A stretch of 64,000 nt of DNA, taken from Streptococcus sp. oral taxon 056 str. F0418 (lineage in GTDB: Bacteria > Bacillota > Bacilli > Lactobacillales > Streptococcaceae). A model generated the notes under the pieces. That model ran no database searches. It was given only the letters and a program-made list of their open reading frames with translations, and had not been told where the DNA came from. The stretch is from NCBI RefSeq assembly GCF_000220065.1, contig NZ_AFQU01000001.1:1508001-1572000 (forward strand), read 5' to 3'. Both the position numbers and the translations under genes were made by a program. Positions 28,093 through 40,600 of this stretch are shown here, in pieces (positions within the stretch are counted from its first letter, which is position 1; every line of letters begins with the position of its first letter).

Positions 28093-28956
28093 ATGACTTT
28101 TAAAATTTTAACAGACTCAACAACAGATTTATCAGAAAAATGGGCTTTAGAGCATGATGTTGCTATCGTAGGACTGACGATTCAGTTAGATGGAGTAACC
28201 TATGAGACAGTTGGAGAGAATAAACTCACCAGTAAAGTCCTGCTTGATAAGATGAATACTGGTAGCCAACCTACAACTAGCCAGATTAATGTTGGCCAAT
28301 TTGAAGATGTTTTTAAAAAATACGCAAAAGCTGGCGAGCCACTTTTGTATGTTGCTTTTGCTTCTTCATTGTCCGGCACATATCAAAGTGCTGTTATGGC
28401 TAAGGATATGGTCTTAGAAGAATATCCTGAAGCAGTGATTGAAATTTTTGATAGTCGTGCTGCTTCTATGGGTGAAGGCTTACTTGTAATGGAAGCAGTT
28501 ATGGCGCGTGCAGAAGGAAAGTCACTGACAGAGACGGTAGATTTACTTTTGAATCTACGTTCTAAAGTACAAACTTATTTTTTAGTGGATGACTTAAATC
28601 ATTTGGTACGTGGTGGTCGTATTTCAAAAGCTGCTGCTGTGATTGGGAGTTTAGCAAGTATTAAGCCAATCATCACGGTGCAAGCAGATGGAAGTTTGAA
28701 GCCGATTGCTAAAGTTCGCGGCAAGAAAAAGGCTCAGACAGAATGCGTGCGGATGCTATTGGAAAATATTGCAGACGAGCGAGCTGTTATTGCACATGCA
28801 AATGCAGTTGATGCGGCCGATAATTTGAAAGAATTGCTGTTAGCTGATGGACGGGTAAAAGAAGTGTTGATAGAACCACTTGGACCAGTCATTGCAACCC
28901 ACGTTGGGCCTGGGACATTAGCTTTATTTGGCTTTTCGACAGATGATCGAGAGTAG
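28093..28956 (+). CDS. DegV family fatty-acid-binding protein
   Basis: 287 residues with the DegV/FakB fold: ILTDSTTDLSEKW at the N-terminus, the conserved TSQINVGQF, AFASSLSGTYQSA, DSRAASMGEGL and HVGPGTLALFG. FakB/DegV proteins bind a fatty acid and present it to the FakA kinase. ATG 28093 with TGGAG upstream is preferred over ATG 28081. It is downstream of rlmB and probably co-transcribed. Confidence 0.9.
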   Translation: MTFKILTDSTTDLSEKWALEHDVAIVGLTIQLDGVTYETVGENKLTSKVLLDKMNTGSQPTTSQINVGQFEDVFKKYAKAGEPLLYVAFASSLSGTYQSAVMAKDMVLEEYPEAVIEIFDSRAASMGEGLLVMEAVMARAEGKSLTETVDLLLNLRSKVQTYFLVDDLNHLVRGGRISKAAAVIGSLASIKPIITVQADGSLKPIAKVRGKKKAQTECVRMLLENIADERAVIAHANAVDAADNLKELLLADGRVKEVLIEPLGPVIATHVGPGTLALFGFSTDDRE

Positions 28957-29010
28957 ATGACGTCTGAAAGCGAAATCAGAGCAAAAAGTGAAATATTTCC
29001 TACAAATATA

Positions 29011-29040
29011 TTGACTTTTACCCTAAAAATTTGGTATGAT
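29011..29040 (+). promoter_or_regulatory. promoter of rplM-rpsI
   Basis: TTGACT (29011-29016), an 18-base spacer and TATGAT (29035-29040). Confidence 0.8.
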
Positions 29041-29053
29041 AGTAGGCGGTATT

Positions 29054-29122
29054 GTTTACCCCATTTGTAAGGCCCCGGAACCTTTCAAATAACTTGCGGA
29101 CCGGAACATCCGCCCTGTAAAC
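29054..29122 (+). ncRNA. ribosomal protein L13 leader RNA
   Basis: An outer stem GTTTAC / GTAAAC encloses the inner GCGGAC / ATCCGC hairpin and the GGCCCCGGAACC segment. Sequence and position right before rplM fit the L13 leader found in Firmicutes, by which L13 represses its operon. Confidence 0.85.
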
Positions 29123-29149
29123 AAAAACGATATTCATATAGGAGAAATC

Positions 29150-29596
29150 ATGAACAAAACAACATACATGGCTAAGCCAGGTGAAGTTGAACGCAAATGG
29201 TATGTAGTAGATGCTACTGATGTACCTCTTGGACGCCTTTCTGCTGTTGTAGCAAGCGTACTTCGTGGAAAAAACAAACCAACATTCACACCGCACACTG
29301 ATACAGGTGACTTTGTTATCGTTATCAATGCTGAAAAAGTTAAATTAACTGGTAAAAAAGCTACTGATAAAGTTTACTACACTCATTCATTGTATCCAGG
29401 TGGATTAAAATCTATCACTGCTGGTGAACTTCGTTCTAAGAACGCTGTTCGTTTGATCGAGAAATCAGTTAAAGGTATGCTTCCACACAATACTCTTGGC
29501 CGTGCTCAAGGTATGAAATTGAAAGTATTTGTAGGCGCTGAGCACACTCACGCTGCACAACAACCAGAAGTTCTTGATATTTCAGGACTTATCTAA
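29150..29596 (+). CDS. rplM: 50S ribosomal protein L13
   Basis: 148-residue early-assembly large-subunit protein. Landmarks are [30 protein letters not shown] and the [10 protein letters not shown] loop. AGGAGAAA precedes ATG 29150. It is translated from the L13-leader transcript and is followed by rpsI after 19 bases, the standard rplM-rpsI operon. Confidence 0.98.
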   Translation: MNKTTYMAKPGEVERKWYVVDATDVPLGRLSAVVASVLRGKNKPTFTPHTDTGDFVIVINAEKVKLTGKKATDKVYYTHSLYPGGLKSITAGELRSKNAVRLIEKSVKGMLPHNTLGRAQGMKLKVFVGAEHTHAAQQPEVLDISGLI

Positions 29597-29615
29597 GGAA
29601 AGGAACAAATAAGCT

Positions 29616-30008
29616 ATGTCACAAGCACAATATGCAGGTACTGGACGTCGTAAAAACGCTGTTGCACGCGTTCGCCTTGTTCCAGGAACTGGTAAAATCA
29701 CTGTAAACAAAAAAGATGTTGAAGAGTACATCCCACACGCTGACCTTCGTTTGGTTATCAACCAACCATTTGCAGTTACTTCAACTGCTGGTCAATACGA
29801 CGTTTTCGTAAACGTAAACGGTGGAGGCTACGGTGGTCAAGCAGGAGCTATCCGTCACGGTATCGCTCGTGCACTTCTTCAAGTAGACCCTGACTTCCGC
29901 GATTCTCTTAAACGCGCTGGACTTCTTACTCGTGATGCTCGTATGGTAGAACGTAAGAAACCAGGTCTTAAGAAAGCTCGTAAAGCTTCACAATTTTCAA
30001 AACGTTAA
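29616..30008 (+). CDS. rpsI: 30S ribosomal protein S9
   Basis: 130-residue small-subunit protein whose C-terminal tail reaches the P-site tRNA. Landmarks are [37 protein letters not shown] and the C-terminal [18 protein letters not shown] precedes the start. The last 16 codons plus stop lie inside a 228-bp repeat that recurs at 57580, so this gene end is an integration target and may have been supplied by the island. Confidence 0.98.
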   Translation: MSQAQYAGTGRRKNAVARVRLVPGTGKITVNKKDVEEYIPHADLRLVINQPFAVTSTAGQYDVFVNVNGGGYGGQAGAIRHGIARALLQVDPDFRDSLKRAGLLTRDARMVERKKPGLKKARKASQFSKR

Positions 30009-30186
30009 TTCGAGAGAATTACTATACTTACAAAGAGCACCTTTCTTGGTGTTCTTTTTTATATTTCTATACTAAATTGGTGCAATTGACACAGTTGTTG
30101 CAACTTTAGTCGCTTACAAATGTGGCTGCAAACTGGCAGAGTCAGTTGCCTCAAAACGTTAATCAATACGATTATATCAACGTTTC
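29959..30186. repeat. left att-type direct repeat of the 27.6 kb island (rpsI 3' end)
   Basis: This segment covers the last 16 codons of rpsI, its terminator and 125 further bases. It is repeated almost exactly at 57580-57808. Inside each copy the word TCAAAACGTTAAT occurs in the downstream half (30151-30163 here), and at rpsI itself (29997-30009), about 154 bases apart, which points to successive integration events at the same core. Confidence 0.85.
30032..30060 (+). terminator. intrinsic terminator of rplM-rpsI
   Basis: AAAGAGCACC / GGTGTTCTTT stem followed by TTT. An identical terminator is present in the right repeat near 57650-57680. Confidence 0.9.
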
Positions 30187-30319
30187 GAAACACTTCATGG
30201 TTCACACCATGAGCCTCTTTTCTGTTAAAAAGTAGATATCAAACAGGTAATGAAACGATATATATGTATATGATTATCAAAATATCTTAATAAAAGTATA
30301 ATTTTCAAAGGGGAGTGTA

Positions 30320-30349
30320 TTTACAAGGGTTATAGGGGTCTGATATAAT
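30320..30349 (+). promoter_or_regulatory. promoter of the sortase-RHS operon
   Basis: TTTACA (30320-30325), an 18-base spacer and TATAAT (30344-30349), about 20 bases before ATG 30369. A GGGGGA element precedes the start codon. Confidence 0.7.
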
Positions 30350-30368
30350 GATGACATAGGGGGATTAC

Positions 30369-31067
30369 ATGAAAATTTTAAGGTTTAGTTTATCACTAAT
30401 TGCAATGACTGCAGTTTTATTTTTAGGTCTAAAGATCTTGGCTGGATTCGAACAGACGAATGTGGAGCAACATTCCCAAAATGCAGTGAAGACGAGGTTT
30501 CATCAGAATCCAGATATCTTTGCTTGGCTAACAGTCGAAGGGACTCGAATTGATTATCCAGTCGCTCAACATTCAAGGGATGATACTTATTACCTATCTC
30601 ATGATATAGATGGTGAAGAGACCTATTATGGAGCTATATTTACAGAGCTGGTTAACAAAAAAACATTTGAAGATCCTGTCACTATTATTTATGGACATGC
30701 TATGTTAGATGATTCTATGTTTGGGTCTTTAGATTATTTTGCGAAGCCAGCTTTTTTTAATGAGCATGAGAGCATCAAAATCGATACGTTGACTCAACAT
30801 TTTGAATATGAGGTACTGGCAGCCCATTCTTATACAGATGCTCATCTTTTTCATACATTCGAATTAGGAAGTCGAGAAGGCCTCAGATATTATTTAGATA
30901 CATTAAAGACAAGAACATCAGACTATGGGGGATTCTATCGCCAGATAGCCACTGACCCTCAAAAAGACCGATTTTTAATCTTGTCAACCTGTGATGCTAC
31001 TGGAAATGACCAACGATTTGTGGTTACTGCTCGTTTAAAAAGTGTCAAAGAAAGGACAAGTAAATGA
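30369..31067 (+). CDS. class B sortase
   Basis: 232 residues: an N-terminal signal anchor (residues 4-24) and an extracellular sortase domain. The catalytic triad is visible as His110 (IIYGHAM), Cys208 (LILSTCD) and Arg216 (QRFVV), and the pattern fits class B (SrtB) rather than the housekeeping SrtA. Sortases join surface proteins to the wall at short sorting motifs, but no protein with an obvious C-terminal sorting signal is nearby. It is the first gene of an operon whose genes overlap: sortase, membrane protein, RHS giant. That context implies a role in placing or processing the RHS system. Confidence 0.9.
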   Translation: MKILRFSLSLIAMTAVLFLGLKILAGFEQTNVEQHSQNAVKTRFHQNPDIFAWLTVEGTRIDYPVAQHSRDDTYYLSHDIDGEETYYGAIFTELVNKKTFEDPVTIIYGHAMLDDSMFGSLDYFAKPAFFNEHESIKIDTLTQHFEYEVLAAHSYTDAHLFHTFELGSREGLRYYLDTLKTRTSDYGGFYRQIATDPQKDRFLILSTCDATGNDQRFVVTARLKSVKERTSK

Positions 31068-31693
31068 TGAAAACATTAAGATTCTCAAGGTTCTGGAGGC
31101 TAGCTACTGGCTTACTGTTTTTAGGAATGGGGCAACGCCTTCTATATACAGGTGTGATTTCTCCTGTGGTAGTCGAGGAAGGCTTATCGCTCATTCTGAC
31201 CTCACTCAGCCTACTATTTTTGATTATAGGGATAGTTCTTATTTTTCCAATAGCTATCTGGTTTTATAGGCAGTACCGATCAGATAAACGTTTAAATCAC
31301 ACTATTCTGATTTACTTGTTTAGTGCGATTTTATGTGGCATCCTCATCGGTGGCTTTGGTCAAATTTTATACGATAATACGAGTTTGGAGTACGACCATG
31401 TTAAGACTGCTATCTGGGCTTTTACTACAATTATACAAACTTTTTTTAAAGTAATCTTATCCTACAGCTTGGTTAGTATTTACAAAGTTTTACCAATTAA
31501 AAGTAGGGTAGAGCAATTGCGACTACCTGTTCTAATATCAACGATTCTTGTTGCCTTTTGTTTAGCTATCGCTACTTGGTTCCCAATACTAGGTTCCTTC
31601 ATTTTATCTATCAGTGATGCTTTTATTTTAATTTTTACACTTTATTATTTTATTTATCTTGCAAAGGAGAATAATGATGAAAAAACTTCGTAA
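31064..31693 (+). CDS. polytopic membrane protein of the sortase-RHS operon
   Basis: 209 residues with five or six hydrophobic spans and short charged loops, with no enzymatic motif that I recognise. ATG 31064 overlaps the sortase stop as ATGATG, and its end overlaps the RHS start by 20 bases, so all three proteins should be made together. It could be an export or anchoring partner, or could protect the producing cell's membrane. Function unknown. Confidence 0.75.
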   Translation: MMKTLRFSRFWRLATGLLFLGMGQRLLYTGVISPVVVEEGLSLILTSLSLLFLIIGIVLIFPIAIWFYRQYRSDKRLNHTILIYLFSAILCGILIGGFGQILYDNTSLEYDHVKTAIWAFTTIIQTFFKVILSYSLVSIYKVLPIKSRVEQLRLPVLISTILVAFCLAIATWFPILGSFILSISDAFILIFTLYYFIYLAKENNDEKTS

Positions 31694-34600
31694 GACCATA
31701 CAGTGGTTATTATTGCTGAGTTTATTTGTTTCCAACACCCCACTTATTTATGCAGAAGAAATAATTCATGCAATTAAACAAGGTCAGGCTGAGGACGCTT
31801 ATAAAAAAGCTGTTACAGAAGCGAGTAGCCAGACTGTAGGTTCTGAGAATGCGAATACGGAAGGTTCGACAAGTGCTGATGCTTCAAAACCAGCAAAAGA
31901 CAGTGGAGATGCTTTACAACAACCAAAAGTGGTCAACGAAGAGAGTAAAGCAGAGGCAGAACTAAAGAAACAATATGGAGAACCGGTAGCGGTTAGTGGG
32001 CAAGAACAACTGTTTCGGGTAGATGAAACCCACTTTGTGACGCATATTGGGAGCGATATTAAAACCTATATTGATCAAGAAGGGGCGGAAGTTCCTGTTG
32101 ACTTATCTCTCTATTCTTATCATGCCAATGGGAAACACTATTATTTACCTAAAGAATCTCCAGTAGGCGTAGTTCTTCCGAGCGAAGTCAAAGAAGGGAC
32201 TCCTATTGATATTACACATAAGGATGACAAAATTTCCCTGTATCCGCTTGATAAAACATACGATCAGGCAACTGTAGAAAAGAATGCCATCTTATACAAT
32301 AATGTTGATGGCAAAACAGACGTACAATATACGGTACAGTCTAATGGTGTAAAAGAAGAGATCATTCTAGCAGAGTGGAGTGGGAAGAACACCTTCACTT
32401 ATGGTTTGGATGCATCTAAGTACGATGTCACCTTGAAGGACAATCAAATCCTTGTTCGTGAAAAGGGCAAAACGAAGATTCTCTTTGTACTCACTGCCCC
32501 AATGATGGTGGATAGTGCCGGTGCTACAAGCACTGCCTTAACCCTTGGTTTGAAAAAAGGGGATGGACGCCATGAAGTTACCGTCACAGCTAGTAAAGAA
32601 TGGTTGTCTGCTTCAGACCGTAAGTATCCTGTTCGGATTGACCCGACTGTAACTGTTCCACGAGAAAAAATCCTTGATGTTGTTACTTCATCCGTACATG
32701 GACAGTACCAAGGTTATGCCTATGGGTATGTTGGGTATATGACAGCTGAGATGATGGGGATGACTGGTGTTCTAGGTGTTCGTGATATCGGTCGCGCAAG
32801 GATGTACTTTAAAATCAACTATGATTTTCAAAAGAACATTCCTAAGGAAGCGCGTATCGATAGTGCGAGTTTGAATATCTATGAATACACTGCACCAGAA
32901 TCTCAATCAACTCAGTTTGCGGCTTACCGCTTGAAGCAAGATTTTGATATCAATGCCCTCACATGGGATACTTCTGTAGGGCTCAATATGGAAATTGCAG
33001 GAAAGAATGCGACCAGTGGCAAGAAGATTGGGATGCATAACTTTGATATCCGTGAGACTGTAAATGCATGGGTTCAAGGTTTAGAACCAAACTATGGTCT
33101 AGTTGTGGCCGCAACCGATGAGGGCTCAGATGGTGGTGCCTTCTATACAACTGAAGCTACTGCAGATAATGCAGGACAGATTGGGTTTACTCCAGATAAG
33201 GCTCCGAGTTTGACGATTAATTGGTTTGTTCCAAATCCAGTTGATATTAGTTATCCAATCGGGAACACTACTATCAATCTTCGGACAATGGTGAAGACAG
33301 ATAAGAAAGGAAAGTTGCAATTCCAGGGAGTTTTTGCGGATGGTCTGACAACACCAGGTGCTCAGGTTGATTATAACCTTAGTGACACTGCGAAAGACTA
33401 CAAAGGTCAAAGTTCTGCAAGTTTTTCTCACAAATACCCCGATAGTAGTCCCTTTGATGCTGCTTTTGAAAAAGGAACGACCAAATATAAAGACAAGCTC
33501 TCAAACTGGCAGACTCAGGTGCCTTTCACAGAGCCTGAACTAAACAAGCTTTATACGATTGACGTAGAGAGTAAAAAGGATGGTCAGACCAGTGGTAAAA
33601 AATCAAGTGATACTTTCTTGATTTACAAAGTTACCCAGTTTGATACCCTTCCAAAGATTGCGGCTTATTATGGAGTACCACTGAATCAAATTGCCTTTGA
33701 TAATCGTATCCAAGATATGATGGTTGTGAAAAATAATACCCTTTTTATTCGCAATCCAAGAAAGAATGCTGATAAACCTTATAATCCACCAGCCTTGACA
33801 TCTAATACTAAGGCAGAAATAGACAGGCTTTTAATGGGACGTGGCCTTCACTGCGAGTTCGGATTTGAACCTATCAATCTGAACACAGGGAATTTCTACC
33901 TCGATCGAACAGATGTTTCTATCACAGATGTTGACGGCAAGTTTGAAATTACTCGTGCTTATAACTCTAAAGCAGCGGGCATCAATAGTCTTTTTGGTCG
34001 TGGTTGGTCATTTGCCTTTAATGAGCAGTTATCAAGCGATGAAGACCAAAATCTTTACTATACTCGTACAGACGGTTCTATTCTTAAGTTTACGAAGGAT
34101 AGTGATGGTTATCGTGCTCCAAGTGGTTATGACCTCACTCTCGAAGTAAAAACAGTTGAAACAAAGAAAGGTGACTTTGGTGGAGGCGAAAAAGAAGACT
34201 ATGATATTAAGGAATATCGGATTGTTGATCACAATCATCAAAAGAAAATCTTTAACTATCACGGCCTTTTAACGAGCCAGACAGATGAAAAAGGTAATAA
34301 AACAAGCTTTGATTATAATGAAAATTACCAGCTGACCAAGATTACATCTCCTACAGGCTTGGTTTATAGTCTCACCTATAACTCAGACGGTTATATTGGT
34401 GCGATTCAAATCCCAAATGGCTCAACTTTGACGTATGAATATGACGCGAATGGCCATTTGATTACCTATACGGATGCGACAGGAGTTCCCACTCGTTATG
34501 AATATGACGATAAGGGACGCATGACAGCTTGGTATGATGGAAATGGCACCAAGGTTATCCAAAACGAGTACGACGAGGAGAATCGTGTCATCAAGCAAAC

Positions 34601-37600
34601 AGATGGTGCAGGTGCTGTTTCAACTCTTTCTTATAGTGAAGGTCAGACGATCACTACCGATGGAAATGGTAATCAAACCATATATACTTACGATGAGCAA
34701 TATCGTACAACGGGCATTCGCTATGCTGATGGAACTAGTGTCTCAAAAACGTATGATGACAACAATCGTCTGTCAAGCGTGACGAATGAAGCGGGGCAAA
34801 CAACTCGCTACACCTATGATAGCAATGGCAATAACTTGACAGAAACGCGTTTTGACGGTGCAGTAAAAACTTCTAGCTATGATGAGAAGAATCATCTTCT
34901 GTCTCTCACTGATTTTAGTGGTGCGTCGACAGCCCATAGCTATGATGCAAAGGGGAATCTAATTCAAACGACATTGCCAGATGGATCTAAGATTACCTAT
35001 ACTGTCGATCAGCAAGGGCGCATTTTATCTACGACAGATGCGGCTGGTCATACAGTTTCCTTTACCTATGAAGGTGCAAATCTAGTAAAAATCACAAATC
35101 CTTTAGGAGGCGTGTCAACCTTTACCTATAATGCACATAATCAGGTTACTAGCATTACAAACCCTCTCGGTGGGACAAAGACTTTTACCTATGATGCAGA
35201 AGGTCGTAAACTGAGCGAAAAAGATGCAGATGGTGTTGGGACGAGCCATACTTTTGACAAGGCAGGTCAAGTGACCGCTGTGACAGAAGGCAATGGTAAT
35301 ACTACTACCTTCACCTATGATGGTTTCGGTCGTAAAATAGGTGCTTCAAATGGAGAAGGTGGAACTTATAGCTACACCTACGACGGTGTTGGAAATCAGC
35401 TTTCCGTTACTGATGCAGCAGGTCGAACCACAAGCTATACTTATGATAGCAAAGGTCGTTTTCTAACAGAAACCAATGCTTCCCGTCAAACAACTACCGT
35501 AACACGTGATGCACTGGGACGAATCGTCAATCGAACCAATGAAGCGGGCAATAGCAGTAGCTTGACTTATGATGATAGAAATGATGCCGTTAAAACCATC
35601 ACAGACGCTTTAGGTCAAGTTACTCAAAACACCTATGACGCATCAGGAAAGTTGACCTCAGTTTCTTATCCTATCGGCACAAAGGCAGAAACTACTTATG
35701 ATATCATGGGTCGTGTGCTATCTTACACCGATGAAGCAGGGCAAACAGTATCTTACACTTATGACAGTGTTGGAAATAAACTCAGTGAAACCAAAGGCCA
35801 AAAGACGACTAGTTATACCTATGATGCAGCGGGAAATGTGACTGGTGTTACCTATCCAGATGGTAGCAGTGTTTCATATGTGTTGGATGCGATGGGGAAT
35901 ATCCTGTCTATGACAGATGCCCTTGGAAACAAAACGACCTATGAATACAGCAAGGCAGGCCGCTTGATTGCAACAACCAATGCCTTGGGTCACCGCACCA
36001 GCATGACCTATGATGCTAATGGGAACCAAAATAGCCTAACGGATGCGGCAGGCTATACTGCTAGCACGACTTATACTGGTCAAAATCAAGTGTCCAGTAT
36101 TACAGATGGTTTGGGCAATAAGACTACGATGACCTACAACCAGATGGAACAGCTGACTGAGTTGACAGATGCCCTGGACGGCAAGACTCAATATACCTAT
36201 AATGATCTGGGCTATCCGATTCAGGTCACCGATGCCAATGGCAATGTCACTAAGATGACCTATACCACAACGGCTCAATTGGAAGAAGTGACTCTTCCAG
36301 ATGGAACCACCGTAAGGCAAGAATACGATGCTCTTGATCGTCTCATCAAGCAGACGCATTCTAGTGGGTTGGTAACGGAGTACAGCTATGATGCCGCTAA
36401 CCGTGTAGTGAACAAAAAAGATAATCAGGATCTCAATGAGTCCTACACCTACGATCAGGCAGGAAATCGTCTCACTTTAACAAATAGCTTGGGTGAAGTT
36501 ACCCAATACAGCTATAATAGTGACAACCAACTGACTAAGGTGGTCTATGCAGATAAGACCAGCGAAACCTTCACCTATGATGTCATGGGCAATGTCGCAA
36601 GTTCAACCGACCAAGAAGGTAAGACCAAGACCTATCACTATGATCAAAATGGTAATCTGCTCAAGACCGTCGATCATCTAAAACGTGAAACCAAATATAG
36701 TTACGATGCCCTCAATCGAGTGGTGACAGAGTCGGATGCGGATGGTAATACCTCTACTTACGAATATGATGTCCTTGGCAACCTATCTAAAATGACCGAC
36801 GCCAATGGTCATTCAAGTAGCTATGGTTATGATGCTAATAAGAAATTGGTACTCTATACAGATCCAAATGGTCAAGCGACAGCCTTTAAGTACGACCCAT
36901 TAGGACGGATCATCGAAACAGTAGCTCCGACAGGAAGCACGCAAAGCTTCACCTACGATGCTTTGGGAAATCGCTTGAGCGAAACCAGCGGTGAAGGACA
37001 TACAACGACCTACAGCTATGACAGTATGAACCGTGTCAGCAGTCAGAAACGTCCAACGGGCGGAGTGACTCAGTATGCCTATGATGCTACAGGGAGCTTG
37101 GCGAAAGAAACAGACGCCAACGGTCATAGCACCAACTATGTCAATGACCTTTATGGCCGTGTAACAAAACGCACTTTGCCAAATGAGGCGGCTTACACTT
37201 ATGCCTATGACGCCTTGGGCCGTCTCACCAAGCAAACAGGTCCACAAGGTTTATCAAAAACCTATAGCTATGATGTATCTGGGAACTTGGTGAAAGAGAC
37301 AGACCAATCCGATCGAAGTAATCGCTATAGCTATGACAAGGCGGGCCGTCTCTTAACAGCTAAGAATGCCCTTGACCTTGAAACCAAGTATAGCTACGAT
37401 GAAGCGGGGAATCTAGCCAAAGTGACGAAACCATCAGGCGCTACAACCACTTTTGACTATACGACCCTTGATCAACTAAAAACGATCAAAACGCCAACTG
37501 GTCGAACGGTAGAATCAAGCTACGACCCAGTCGGTCAGGTGACCAAACGAACGATCAATGGCAAGCGCGAAACGACCTATACCTATGACCCGAATGGTAA

Positions 37601-40600
37601 TCTCCTTGAGGAGACGAATCCTCTCGGTCAGGTGACCAAACGGACCTATGATAGCCTCAATCGTCTCACCTCAGAAAGTGATGCGGCAGGCCAGTGGACC
37701 AAGTATAGCTATGACCATGATAACCATCTCACTAAGATCACAGATGAGGCTGGTGGCGTCGCAAGCATGACCTATGATGCCAATGGCAATCTCACCAGCG
37801 TCACATCTGGAACCAAGCGTGTCAAGACCTACACCTATGACCTAAAGGATCAGTTGCTTACAGCGACGCAAGGAAGTGGAGAGAAGGCTTCTACTTCAAG
37901 CTATACCTACGATAGCGTGGGCAATGTCACTTCGGTTACGAATGGAAATGGCAAGGTCACAAGCTACAGCTATGATCAGCTTTCCAATCTAGTGGAACGC
38001 ATGACCAGTCTCGGAGATAAGGAGACTTATACCTACAATATCAATAACCAGCTAGAAAAAGTGACCAAGTCCGATGGGAAAACCATCAGCTATGACTACA
38101 ACAAGCTGGATCAACTGCTCAAGGTAGATTACTCTGAAAAGCAAGAGGGTCAAGTCCTCTATACCTATGATGCGGATGGCCGTCGGGTGTCTATGAGTGA
38201 CCTGACAGGAACCAGTCAGGTCGCGACCAACGAAGAAGGCGAGATCACTGGTGTTCGTCAGGGAGATGGTAGCCTGATTCAGTACGAGTATGATGCTTAT
38301 GGCAATATCTCGAAGATGATTTACCCAGATGGCAGTAAAGTCTCCTACACTTACGATGAATTGGATCGCCTCACTTCCGTGACAGATGTCAAGGGACAAA
38401 AGACCAGCTATAGCTATAACCAAGCAGGGGATTTGACGGAAGTTGATCGGGGAGATGGAAGCAAGAGCTTCTTGACCTATGACAAGGCTCACCGCCTCAC
38501 CGAACTCCGCCATGTAGATAAGCAGGATAAACTCATCTCTAGCTATGGCTATGCCTATGATGACGGAGGCTATATCGCCAAAGAAACCATCAAGCAGGAT
38601 GGCGAAACCTTAGTCCATACCTATACCTATGATACTCTCGGTCAAGTGGAAAATATGACCGTATCGGATGGAGCTGGCAAGGAACTCTCCAAACTCTCTT
38701 ACACCTATGACCTAGCGGGTAATAAACTGACCAGCACCGAGACAGTCGATGGTAAGGAGAGTCAGACACGCTTTACCTATGATGACCATAACCGCTTGAC
38801 CAAACTAGAAGGTCCAGATGGCACGATTACCTACACTTACGACAAGAATGGCAATCGCATCGCTTCTGAAAAGAACTCAGAAAAGCTAAACTACATCTAC
38901 GACACAGAAAATCGCTTGCTTGCGATCAAGGACAAGAAAGGCCTTCTCATGGCTGCGCTCTATGATGGGGATGGTAACCGTGTCTTCACTGCTAGTCGCA
39001 AGGAAGGCAAGAACACCTATCAGCTCTTCCAACGCAAGAAAAGTCGTAAGTCGCCATACACAGCCTCAAACGGGGATCAACACTCCCTCTTCTGGTATGG
39101 CTTCACTCAGAATGTCCTTCAAGCTCTATCTGCTCTACCACAGACAGTAGGAAGTATTTGGCACAGCATCTTTGACGATGTGTCGACAGCCTACCACCAG
39201 AAAGTGGCTAAGGATCGAGCAACCAAGGAGGGTATCGTCGTCAACCCACCAAAACTTGGCAACTTACCTGGACGGGGAGACGTGACCTATGCCAGTCAGG
39301 TTCAGGATGTCCTGATCCCTTACACCACACGAGAGGACACCTACAACTACTACGAAGAACGCAACTATGTCAACGATGTCAATCGTGAACATACAGAAGT
39401 CCTTGAAACCTATGACCATGATGGCAAGGCTCGTGAGACCTATAGCTATGGCAAGGGAAGAGCTAGCTACCTCAATAACCAAACAGGCGACAGTTACAAC
39501 TACTTGACCAACCAGTCAGGCTCTGTGACAGGCTTGACCAAGAATGGACAAGCCGTCGCATCTAGTCGCTATCATCTCTATGGTGCACGAAAGACAAGCA
39601 CAGACAGGACAGGTCAACCCTTTGCCTATAACGGTGAAGCCCGTGATGATACCGAACTTGACTATTTACGAGCAAGATATTATGATAGTCAGGGAGGTAC
39701 TTTCCTAACAGAGGATAGCTACCCAGGTGAGGCGACAGATCCTCTCAGCCAGAATCGCTATAGCTATGTGCAGAATAATCCCGTCAACTATACCGACCCG
39801 AGTGGGCATTTCTGGAACAGTCTCAAAAAAGGCTGGAACTATGTTAAAAAGACGGCCTCTAATGCTTGGAATAGTGTTAAACGAGTCGCATCTAATACCT
39901 GGAATACAGTGAAAAGAGTGGCCTCAAACACCTGGAATAGTGTGAAGAGTTTCGCCTCTAAGGCCTGGAATGCGACCACGAGTGCTTTCAACTATGCGAC
40001 CAACTGGGTCGGCACCCAATTCAACCGTGCATCGAATTGGGTTGGCAGACAGTGGAATAAGGTTCAAACGGCCTACCATACTGCCAGTGACTATGTGCAA
40101 ACCCAATACCAACGAGTAGCGGCGCAGATAGAGGCTAAGCGCCAACAAGTGGTTCGCTCTGCCTATGCCCTGGCAACAGGCTCGAACTCTTCTCCGACCA
40201 TCCGAGAAGGCATGAATCTCCTCCGCAACTGGGGCACAGCCTTGCAAAATACCTTGAAACATATCTGTACGACAGCCGAACGGATCAAGAATCAAGTCGT
40301 TGATTTCGTGAAACATGTCGACTGGAAGAAGGTTGCCGTAACTGTGGGAGCTATCGGTGTTGGTATGGCTCTTACCGTAGCGACTGGAGGTCTTGGAGCA
40401 CCTGTAGCGATGGCTATTGGTGGTGCAGCCTCTGGCGCGATCGTATCAGGTTACGATGCCTATCGTTCTGGCCAACGTGGATGGGACTTAGTTGGTTCGA
40501 TTGCCAAAGGGGCAGGAACAGGAGCTATCTCAGGGTTTATTGGTGGTCAATTTATGGGAGTTGGGACGAATCTAGCAACCAATGTGACCCAAAATATTGG

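Noticed and set aside
34300-39000. Dense repetitive DNA that might be taken for a tandem satellite or CRISPR-like array
   Set aside because: It is in-frame coding for YD repeats with variable codons, with no constant repeat/spacer pattern. No CRISPR array is seen anywhere in the window.
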